NCBI GenBank assembly: GCA_043421945.1
Contig: JBHOGO010000122.1
Location: 1 to 9,190 of the forward strand
Source: Thaumasiovibrio sp043421945
GTDB taxonomy: Bacteria; Pseudomonadota; Gammaproteobacteria; Enterobacterales; Vibrionaceae
Direction: 5' to 3'
DNA: 9,190 nt
Part shown: positions 1-5,171 of the stretch, piece after piece
Numbering within the stretch: position 1 is the stretch's first letter
How the letters are laid out: every line of letters starts with the position of its first letter
The notes under the pieces: generated by a model
What the model was told of the DNA's origin: nothing
The model's input: the letters and a program-made list of their open reading frames with translations, nothing else
Databases searched by the model: none
Position numbers and translations under genes: made by a program

Positions 1-2
1 AA

Positions 3-140
3 GCAGAAAATAGCAGCAATGAATATCGCCTATCTGGAGCGGGTCATACTAGCTGGAATTAAGGGCTTGAACAAAAACTAAACACTCATGCTCTTGCCCT
101 GATCAGCACCGCCTTATTGATAACCTTATGGTGGCTTTAA
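3..140 (+). pseudogene. Possible 3' end of a gene, interrupted by an in-frame stop
   Basis: Reading frame 3 is open from the left edge to a TAA at 60-62 and reads ...YRLSGAGHTSWN. Directly after this stop the same frame stays open from 63 to a TAA at 138-140 and reads GLEQKLNTHALALISTALL followed by ITLWWL, which looks like a C-terminal membrane helix. Codon choice on both sides is like that of the neighbouring genes. The simplest reading is the end of a membrane protein broken by one nonsense change (for example CAA to TAA). Alternatives are a gene ending at 62, a gene in frame 1 ending at 81 (...ILAGIKGLNKN), or no gene at all. The start and most of the gene lie outside the window, so no function can be given. 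Confidence 0.3.
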
Positions 141-147
141 TTTAATC

Positions 148-180
148 GAGTAAGGTAAACTTTACCCACTCTTCTTATTA
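148..180 (+). terminator. Weak candidate intrinsic terminator
   Basis: Positions 148-171 form an imperfect hairpin: GAGT, a mismatch, GGTA, a short loop, TACC, a mismatch, ACTC. It is followed by the pyrimidine-rich stretch CTTCTTATTA. It lies just behind the possible gene end at 140. The stem is short and the T-run is interrupted, so this is a tentative call. The remaining bases to 270 show nothing else that I can support. Confidence 0.25.
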
Positions 181-270
181 GCTTTCTATTAATCTTTACA
201 GCATCGAGTTTTATCTCTAAACGATGTTTGCTTTGGATTCTCTATGCCAACCTAGAAGATTCAAAGAGCA

Positions 271-846
271 CTATGCCGTTAATGCCACTAAATCTGCAGG
301 ACGGTAGTATACAGACTTGAGTACTTTACCTTGGCGAATCGTTTTTCCGCTTACAGTGACGTCTTCAGCGCATTTAGCAATAATGTAGTCACCTTTAATC
401 GCAGAAAATGTTTTTATACCTTGCTTAGCATAGTGTACTTCGGTATCAGCGTATTCTTGCTCATTTCGACAGACTTTGCTCATGTTGCTTGAGTGGACTT
501 CATCCCAGCATGTTAAGAAGTCGACTTGACGGTTAGCTGCTACGTTAAGGAGAAGATCAACGAGGTAGTTGATGGCAAGGTTGTCTTCAATGCGAGCATG
601 ACCTAAGTGAACAAGACGACCAACTAGGACATATACCGTGTCGACAATAGCATCTGCTTGTTCTGCTTTACAATCTGCTTCCGCGAGCTCAGTTAGCTCT
701 TCAATAGCCAGTGATGTATGAAGCTGATCGGCTTTATCATCTAAGCTGCTTGGTTGTGCCACTGGTAGGTCGAATGTGTGTCGAAATTCTTCAATATCAC
801 GGTAAAGGTGGTTGAAGAGTTCAGTGGTTAATAAGCTAAGTTTCAT
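271..846 (-). CDS. MazG-like all-alpha nucleoside triphosphate pyrophosphohydrolase
   Basis: This 191-residue cytoplasmic protein resembles the all-alpha NTP-pyrophosphatase superfamily (MazG, phosphoribosyl-ATP pyrophosphohydrolase-like, DR2231-like), whose members split NTPs to NMP and pyrophosphate with Mg or Mn. The metal-binding pattern is visible as E49-E50-x-x-E53, followed by acidic residues E62, D65 and D69 in the helix EQADAIVDTVYVLVG. A family-typical second half follows: EVHSSNMSK at 116-124, and near the end GKVLKSVYYRPADL at 173-186, which resembles the G-K-V-L-K...Y-x-P-x-D-L tail of phage and bacterial relatives. The substrate cannot be told from sequence; house-cleaning of modified nucleotides is the usual suggestion. 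The ATG at 846 is preceded by only a weak Shine-Dalgarno (GGAC). The gene is divergent from the ecotin gene and has no operon partner. Confidence 0.8.
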   Translation of the reverse strand: MKLSLLTTELFNHLYRDIEEFRHTFDLPVAQPSSLDDKADQLHTSLAIEELTELAEADCKAEQADAIVDTVYVLVGRLVHLGHARIEDNLAINYLVDLLLNVAANRQVDFLTCWDEVHSSNMSKVCRNEQEYADTEVHYAKQGIKTFSAIKGDYIIAKCAEDVTVSGKTIRQGKVLKSVYYRPADLVALTA

Positions 847-922
847 AGTGATGTCCGAATGTATTTTTAATGGCGCTATTCTAAACGCAAAATCACGCTG
901 GTGGGAGTTTATATTGCGTTTG

Positions 923-950
923 TTTTTTCTCGATAGCTATTGAGTAAAAA
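923..950. repeat. 28-base near-perfect palindrome, possible operator
   Basis: The palindrome is centred on ATAG|CTAT at 936/937. The arms run out through CTC/GAG to a T-run on the left (923-928) and an A-run on the right (946-950). Only two of fourteen pairs mismatch (932/941 and 928/945). A T-run before and an A-run after the dyad is the wrong polarity for a terminator, so a binding site for a dimeric regulator is more likely. It sits about 77 bases upstream of the pyrophosphohydrolase start. Confidence 0.45.
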
Positions 951-1009
951 CGCGTCAAAGCTGGTTTAGTCTTCATCTTTTTCGGTGTGATTGGTCGGAA
1001 ATTGAACAC

Positions 1010-1041
1010 TGAAGTTTATGCATTGCTTAACGTAAACTTCA
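1010..1041. repeat. Perfect 9-base inverted repeat
   Basis: TGAAGTTTA (1010-1018) is repeated inverted as TAAACTTCA (1033-1041) around a 14-base spacer. A G.U pair and a G-C pair could extend the stem inward to eleven pairs. It lies upstream of the ecotin promoter candidate and downstream of neither gene. This could be a regulator site or a structured leader; there is no T-run for termination. Confidence 0.45.
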
Positions 1042-1083
1042 TGTCAGCTTTCTGTAAAACAACGTAAATCCAGATAAATACCA

Positions 1084-1111
1084 GCGACAATTCAGAATTA
1101 AATGATATTAT
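1084..1111 (+). promoter_or_regulatory. Candidate sigma-70 promoter of the ecotin gene
   Basis: GCGACA (1084-1089, four of six matches to the -35 consensus) is followed after 16 bases by TATTAT (1106-1111, five of six matches to the -10 consensus). Transcription would start near 1118 and leave a leader of about 64 bases before the ATG at 1182. The match is moderate and the -35 is weak. Confidence 0.4.
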
Positions 1112-1181
1112 GAACACCGTTTTAAACTAGTTGCTTGTGAATTTCGCAGGTAACCATCAGTGACCGATAGAGGAAAAAATA

Positions 1182-1613
1182 ATGAAATTTCTTGGAACTG
1201 CTGCGTTAGCCCTATTCTCAATGAGTGTCACCGCTGCTACCGACAGCGCACATATGTTCAGTGCTGATATGCTGCCAGAAATGGAGATGCATACCTTCGA
1301 TCTTTCGGAAAGAGCGATCGAAGATAATAGCCTTATTCAGGTCGTTGCAAGCAAAACAGTTACCGCAGATTGTAATGTTCGCTCTCTCAATGTGTCATTC
1401 GAGAAAAAATCACTGGAAGGTTGGGGATACCCTTACTTTGTTGCTTCAGAGTCGCCAGTAATGGGGACGACACTTCTTCCTTGTGATGCTGAAGAGAAAG
1501 TCTTGGAGACTGCTCGTGGCGAGTTGTACCGCTACAACAGCAAAGTTCCATTGGTTATCTATGCACCAGCAGACTTGGAGATCAGCTATCGTGTATGGAG
1601 TGTTGAAGAGTAG
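1182..1613 (+). CDS. eco: Ecotin-type serine protease inhibitor, periplasmic
   Basis: Ecotin is a periplasmic dimeric inhibitor of chymotrypsin-fold serine proteases. Residues 1-18 or 1-19 form a signal peptide (MKFLGTAALALFSMSVTAA). The core matches E. coli ecotin at DCN, SLEGWGYPYFV, SPV, RYNSKVPLVIYAP and YRVW. C64 and C101 have the same 37-residue spacing as the E. coli disulfide C50-C87. Counting from the cysteine, the P1 reactive-site residue (Met84 in E. coli) is L98, in TTLLPC. RYNSK (117-121), part of the secondary binding site, is kept, but the loop before it is about five residues shorter. The chain stops at YRVWSVEE, roughly eight residues before the E. coli end, so the C-terminal arm that swaps in the dimer is shortened. 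A good ribosome binding site (AGAGGA at 1169-1174) sets the start. The gene appears monocistronic. Family assignment is firm; target proteases are unknown. Confidence 0.9.
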   Translation: MKFLGTAALALFSMSVTAATDSAHMFSADMLPEMEMHTFDLSERAIEDNSLIQVVASKTVTADCNVRSLNVSFEKKSLEGWGYPYFVASESPVMGTTLLPCDAEEKVLETARGELYRYNSKVPLVIYAPADLEISYRVWSVEE

Positions 1614-1741
1614 GATGACGAGCTAATACAGCCGTTGAACCTACTTAATTTGACTTATACTCTCACTAAAGTCACACCCAAGATGCGATTTACCATGCTA
1701 GCTTTAGGCTGGTGGTGTAAATAAATGAAAGGTAGTTTGAT

Positions 1742-2335
1742 ATGATAAGAGTGACATGGCAACGAGCGATACTCACAGGTGCGCTATTGACGGTGGTTTC
1801 AGGGCCGTTATTTGCTAATTCGGCAAAGCCAGTTGTACCTGCTAAGCCTGCAACCGTGACAAAACCGTCTACTGCAGCAAAGCCCTCCACTAGCTCAAAG
1901 CCAACAGCCTCTAAACCTGGGAATGCATCAAAGCCGAATGCGAGAAAGGCGGTCGTCGTGACTAAGCCATCGCATAAGCCAGTTAGCCGTGCACCGACTC
2001 ATCGTTCTTATCACTATAAGAGCCTGCCAAAAAATGCTGCTTTTGCAGTGATCGCAGGGATAAGTTATGCGGTTATCGATAACGCTTACTACAAACGCAG
2101 TAGTGATACGTATGTGTATGTAGAGCAACCACCAGTGACTGTTGTGGAGCAGACCACTGTTATTGAAGCGCCAGCAACTAGCTCGACGTCGAGCTATGGG
2201 TCTATTGTTGACTTTTTACCGGACCAAGTCACAACGGTGACGGTTAATGGTGCGACTTTTTATGTGGATGGTAGTGATTGGTATGCGCCTATTTCGGGTA
2301 CAAATCAGTTTGTGACGATAGAACCACAATTTTAG
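1742..2335 (+). CDS. Secreted Lys-Pro-repeat protein with DUF6515-like C-terminus
   Basis: The 197-residue product begins with a signal peptide (residues 1-25, ending GPLFA). A low-complexity stretch follows at about 29-80, with Lys-Pro pairs at 29, 35, 41, 47, 53, 58, 64, 75 and 79; spacing is six residues for most of the run, in units like xxKPST. Such a stretch is basic, extended and suited to spanning or binding cell wall or other polyanions (inference). Residues 98-117 form a short hydrophobic, alanine-rich segment (AAFAVIAGISYAVI). The end (158-195) has the LPDQVTTVTVNGATFYVDG...WYAP pattern seen in DUF6515-type envelope proteins, a family without known function. The start ATG has AAAGG nine bases upstream. 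The gene lies 128 bases behind the ecotin gene in the same direction; I see no clear terminator between them. Function unknown. Confidence 0.75.
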   Translation: MIRVTWQRAILTGALLTVVSGPLFANSAKPVVPAKPATVTKPSTAAKPSTSSKPTASKPGNASKPNARKAVVVTKPSHKPVSRAPTHRSYHYKSLPKNAAFAVIAGISYAVIDNAYYKRSSDTYVYVEQPPVTVVEQTTVIEAPATSSTSSYGSIVDFLPDQVTTVTVNGATFYVDGSDWYAPISGTNQFVTIEPQF

Positions 2336-2383
2336 TTGTTTTATCGGGCGGGTCGCGGTTTCGTAAAACTTGCTATTAACGTC

Positions 2384-2421
2384 AGCCAAGTATGCTAAAC
2401 CACTGAATTAGCTACTTGGCT
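2384..2421. repeat. Long hairpin between convergent genes
   Basis: AGCCAAGTA (2384-2392) pairs with TACTTGGCT (2413-2421). After one bulged T, GCTAA (2394-2398) pairs with TTAGC (2408-2412), closing a 9-base loop. This gives fourteen base pairs between the ends of the DUF6515-like gene and serA. The position suggests bidirectional termination or mRNA 3'-end protection, but neither strand has a real T-run after the stem, so Rho-independent termination is doubtful. Confidence 0.5.
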
Positions 2422-2432
2422 AGAGTATTGAT

Positions 2433-3632
2433 TTAATCAAACTCAGCAGTGTGGTCTGTTTGTATGTAGCGAACTTTAACGACCGCCTCAATCGATTGAA
2501 TTTTTGTCAGCACATCCTCATTGATCGGGCTTTCTACATCGAGAATACTGTAGGCGATGCTGTCATGACTCTTGTTTATCATATCCGCCACATTGATCTC
2601 TTGCTCAGCTAAAACTGACATCACTTGACCAAGGACGCCAGGCACGTTTTTATTGCAAAACGTCATGCGATGTCCAGTGCTTACCGAGAGAGCTGTATTG
2701 GGGAAATTGACCGAGTTCTTGATATTTCCTTTGAGCAGGAATTCCTTCATTTGTTCCGCAGCCATTACGGCACAGTTATCTTCCGCTTCTTTGGTACTTG
2801 CACCAAGGTGTGGCATAGCAAGTACTTGAGGATGGTCTAAAAGCTCGGGGGTAGGAAAATCGCTGATGTATTTGCTAATTAATCCTGACTCCATCGCATG
2901 CATGATGCTTTCAATGTCAACGATTTCACTGCGTGCAAAATTGACTAATACACTCCCTGGTTTCACATGTGACAACCGTTCCTGATTAATGAGACCAATT
3001 GTCGAAGGAAGCGCAGGAATATGTAAGGTAATGAAGTCTGCTTCTTTCAGTAAAGACTCTAAGCTTTCCATTTTAGTGACCGCACTCGGTAAGCGCCAAG
3101 CAGCGTCAACGGAAATAGCTGGATCGTAACCGACGACATTCATACCGAGTTCAAGGCAACATGAAGCCACATTCGCACCGATTGCGCCAAGACCGACAAC
3201 GCCTAATGTTTTTCCTTTTAACTCGATACCTTTAAAGGCTTTTTTTTGCGCCTCAACTTGACGATGGAACTCACTCGTCTCCATACTTGGATCCATTGCC
3301 GCCACATATGCCATTCCTTCTGCGATTCCGCGGCAACCGAGGAGTAGTGCTGTAATAACAAGCTCTTTCACCGCGTTGGCGTTGGCACCAGGGGTATTAA
3401 AAACAACGGTTCCTTGTTGCGTGCAATGTTCGACAGGGACATTATTGGTCCCTGCACCCGCTCTGGCAATAGCGAGTAATTCACTTGGGCAGTCTTCTCC
3501 CGAAAGTTTATGGCTTCTTAGCATAATGGCATGAGGGGCTTTTGTTTCGGTGGGGTTTAATATAAACATATCACCCTCGAAGTGATTTAGACCGAGTGGT
3601 GAAATATGGTTATAGGTTTGGATGTTATACAT
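2433..3632 (-). CDS. serA: D-3-phosphoglycerate dehydrogenase with ACT domain
   Basis: SerA oxidises 3-phosphoglycerate to 3-phosphohydroxypyruvate with NAD, the first step of serine synthesis. The 399-residue chain has the substrate-domain motif ARAGAGTNNVPV at 57-67, followed by FNTPGANANAVKE at 78-90. The nucleotide fold carries GxGxxG at 147-152 (GLGAIG), and D170 ends the second strand, typical for NAD over NADP. The catalytic triad of the D-2-hydroxyacid dehydrogenases is visible as R234 (NFARSE), E263 (PTPE) and H275 (MPHLGAST). An ACT domain fills about 321-392. N329 and N347 align with the serine-contacting Asn346 and Asn364 of E. coli SerA, so feedback inhibition by serine is likely (inference). 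The N-terminus (MYNIQTYNHISPLGL) resembles the short SerA class of about 390 residues seen in Firmicutes and others, not E. coli SerA. Start: AAGGA six bases before ATG. It lies 81 bases downstream of serC. Confidence 0.92.
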   Translation of the reverse strand: MYNIQTYNHISPLGLNHFEGDMFILNPTETKAPHAIMLRSHKLSGEDCPSELLAIARAGAGTNNVPVEHCTQQGTVVFNTPGANANAVKELVITALLLGCRGIAEGMAYVAAMDPSMETSEFHRQVEAQKKAFKGIELKGKTLGVVGLGAIGANVASCCLELGMNVVGYDPAISVDAAWRLPSAVTKMESLESLLKEADFITLHIPALPSTIGLINQERLSHVKPGSVLVNFARSEIVDIESIMHAMESGLISKYISDFPTPELLDHPQVLAMPHLGASTKEAEDNCAVMAAEQMKEFLLKGNIKNSVNFPNTALSVSTGHRMTFCNKNVPGVLGQVMSVLAEQEINVADMINKSHDSIAYSILDVESPINEDVLTKIQSIEAVVKVRYIQTDHTAEFD

Positions 3633-3677
3633 TGCACGTCCTTGGTTACAAAGAATTCTTGTATTAGATTGGGATAC

Positions 3678-3702
3678 AAAAACAGCGCCATGGAAGACGC
3701 TG
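3678..3702 (-). terminator. Intrinsic terminator or attenuator between serC and serA
   Basis: On the minus strand, eleven bases after the serC stop, CAGCGTC pairs with GGCGCTG (seven pairs, one of them G.U) around the loop TTCCAT, and TTTTTG follows directly. This has the form of a Rho-independent terminator placed inside an apparent operon. I see no convincing promoter in the 45 bases left before serA, so partial read-through that lowers serA relative to serC is the likelier role. Confidence 0.55.
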
Positions 3703-3713
3703 ATATCAGTGAA

Positions 3714-4829
3714 TTATTGAGCAACTTGGGTATAAGCCCATTCTAACCATGGTATGAGCGCTTCTAAATCGGCACGTTCTACGGTACTCCCACACCAGAT
3801 TCTTAGTCCCGCAGGTGCATCGCGATAAGCGCCAATGTCATAAGCGACTTCATTATCAGCGAGCAGTTTTATAAACGCTTTAGTTTGGGCTTCATCGAGT
3901 TTTAAACTAAAGCAAACACTGGTATTTGAACGTTGAGAAGGGGTTGCCGCAAGGAAATCAATCCAAGGTGTTTTGGCAACAAAGTCTTCTAGAACAGCAA
4001 GGTTGTCTTGAGATTTCTTTATCGCCGCTGAAGCACCGCCTATAGAGGCAACCCAATCAAGCGCGTCTTGATAGTCAGCCACACAGAGCATTGATGGCGT
4101 GTTAATTGTTGCACCTTCGAAAATACCACTGATTAGTTTGTTGGCCTTCGTCAAACGGAAAATTTTGGGGAGAGGCCAGCTCGGCGTATAGCTTTCTAGT
4201 CGTGAAACCGCGCGGGGGCTAAGAACTAAAACGCCATGCGCGCCTTCACCACCAAGCACTTTTTGCCAACTAAAGGTAATAACATCCAATTTCTCCCAAG
4301 GCATCGCCATGGCAAAGACTGCGGAGGTCGCATCACAAATAGTTAAGCCTGTTCGATCGTCACTGATCCAATCTGCATTATCAACTTTAACCCCTGATGT
4401 TGTGCCATTCCACGTAAACACAATATCATGGTCTGGGTTTGTGCTTGCTAAGTCGGGCAATTGTCCATAGTCAGCTTCGAAGGGTGTCACATTTTCAAGC
4501 TTAAGCTGCTTAGTAATATCGGTGAGCCATTCCTTACCAAAAGACTCCCATGCACAGACATCTACAGGGCGTGGTCCTAATAAATTCCAAAGTGCCATTT
4601 CCATCGCCCCAGTATCAGAAGCTGGCACAATACCCACGAAATAATCATCTGGTATACCAAGCAGCGATTTTGTATCGTCAATTGACTTTTTAAGTGCGGC
4701 TTTACCAACAGCTGCGCGATGGGAGCGGCCAAGTGTTTCAGTATTCAGACCTGATAAAGAGTATCCAGGTCTTTTTGAACATGGGCCAGATGAAAAATTT
4801 GGATTGAGTGGCTTAACGTTAGGTGTCAT
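3714..4829 (-). CDS. serC: Phosphoserine aminotransferase, alphaproteobacterial/Methanosarcina class
   Basis: SerC transfers the amino group of glutamate to 3-phosphohydroxypyruvate, giving phosphoserine; it is a PLP enzyme of aminotransferase class V. The 371-residue chain starts with NPNFSSGPCSKRPG (9-22) and has GRSHRAAVGK (34-43), features of the separate SerC class of alphaproteobacteria and Methanosarcina (TIGR01365 type) and not of the E. coli type. D166 (ICDATSAVFAM) should hold the pyridine nitrogen, and K190 (FSWQKVLGGEGAHG) should form the Schiff base. NGTTSGV at 141-147 is the usual cofactor-side loop. AGGA six bases before ATG sets the start. It leads the pair serC-serA, with serA 81 bases downstream beyond a terminator-like hairpin. 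Related enzymes also act on 3-hydroxy-4-phosphohydroxybutanoate-type keto acids of vitamin B6 synthesis, but the serA partner favours serine. Confidence 0.9.
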   Translation of the reverse strand: MTPNVKPLNPNFSSGPCSKRPGYSLSGLNTETLGRSHRAAVGKAALKKSIDDTKSLLGIPDDYFVGIVPASDTGAMEMALWNLLGPRPVDVCAWESFGKEWLTDITKQLKLENVTPFEADYGQLPDLASTNPDHDIVFTWNGTTSGVKVDNADWISDDRTGLTICDATSAVFAMAMPWEKLDVITFSWQKVLGGEGAHGVLVLSPRAVSRLESYTPSWPLPKIFRLTKANKLISGIFEGATINTPSMLCVADYQDALDWVASIGGASAAIKKSQDNLAVLEDFVAKTPWIDFLAATPSQRSNTSVCFSLKLDEAQTKAFIKLLADNEVAYDIGAYRDAPAGLRIWCGSTVERADLEALIPWLEWAYTQVAQ

Positions 4830-4917
4830 ATTTCGTCCTGAAAAAAGAGTAATCCTGATAGATTTGATTAAAGCAGTATTAAAGTGTAGATGAAGAATCC
4901 ATGTTCTATGGAGTCAT

Positions 4918-4953
4918 GCAAAATAAAGTGCTATTAATGCAGTTGCATTTTGC
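4918..4953. promoter_or_regulatory. Nested inverted repeats, possible operator of serC-serA
   Basis: An outer pair GCAAAAT (4918-4924) and ATTTTGC (4947-4953) overlaps an inner palindrome AATGCA-GT-TGCATT (4936-4949). The site is about 90 to 125 bases upstream of the serC ATG, where an operator or activator site would be expected. The inner palindrome does not match a regulator I can name with certainty. Confidence 0.4.
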
Positions 4954-4968
4954 TAATGTTTTGTTATC

Positions 4969-4981
4969 AAAGCATTGCTTT
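4969..4981. repeat. 13-base palindrome upstream of serC
   Basis: AAAGCA-T-TGCTTT is a perfect dyad with a one-base centre, 20 bases beyond the palindrome at 4936-4949. Its GCA/TGC half-sites resemble those of that palindrome, so the two could be sites for one regulator. Short dyads of this size in AT-rich DNA can also arise by chance. Confidence 0.3.
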
Positions 4982-5063
4982 AACATTACGCTAGCATAAT
5001 TATCCACCATACATCCAGTTTGATTGAAGTTTGTACGATTGTGATCAAGTCATTGCTGCAAAA

Positions 5064-5165
5064 ATGGGCAAGTGGATGACGAATGAAACTATCGCGGATC
5101 GACTTGCCGTTGCGATCAATACCAGTGCGTCAGAAGGCGTGAGTTTATCCAAGTGTGGCCGATAA
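5064..5165 (+). other. 33-codon open frame, possible gene remnant
   Basis: An ATG at 5064 opens a frame reading MGKWMTNETIADRLAVAI, NTSASEGVSLSKCGR, then TAA at 5163-5165, six bases before the stop of the convergent nuclease-like gene. Codon choice and residue mix look protein-like, and the frame is open further upstream to a stop in the region around 5026. There is no good ribosome binding site before the ATG. It may be the tail of a decayed gene or chance. No family recognised. Confidence 0.2.
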
Positions 5166-5171
5166 AGTCGT

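Larger units (their letters stand above)
847..1181. other. Divergent intergenic control region with two dyads
   Basis: This 335-base gap separates the divergent pyrophosphohydrolase and ecotin genes. It holds a near-perfect palindrome at 923-950, a perfect 9-base inverted repeat at 1010-1041, a promoter candidate at 1084-1111 and the ecotin ribosome binding site at 1168-1174. I see no small gene with a good start in it. Confidence 0.6.
4830..5171. other. Intergenic region upstream of serC, with nested dyads
   Basis: This 342-base stretch lies between serC and the nuclease-like gene, both on the minus strand. It holds the nested inverted repeats at 4918-4953, a 13-base palindrome at 4969-4981 and a doubtful 33-codon open frame at 5064-5165. 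A serC promoter must lie here; GATAAT on the minus strand near 5000 is a possible -10 element, but it has no convincing -35, so I do not call it as a feature. Confidence 0.5.

Noticed and set aside
1225..1461. 78-codon frame overlapping the ecotin gene in another frame
   Set aside because: It lies inside a firm ecotin gene and the translation has no domain-like character.
2625..2840. 71-codon plus-strand frame inside serA
   Set aside because: It is antisense to a well-supported gene, has no ribosome binding site and no recognisable family; it is a shadow frame.
5038..5053. CRP-like site TGTGATCAAGTCA near the left part of the serC upstream region
   Set aside because: The half-sites are separated by five bases where CRP needs six, and the second half is incomplete.
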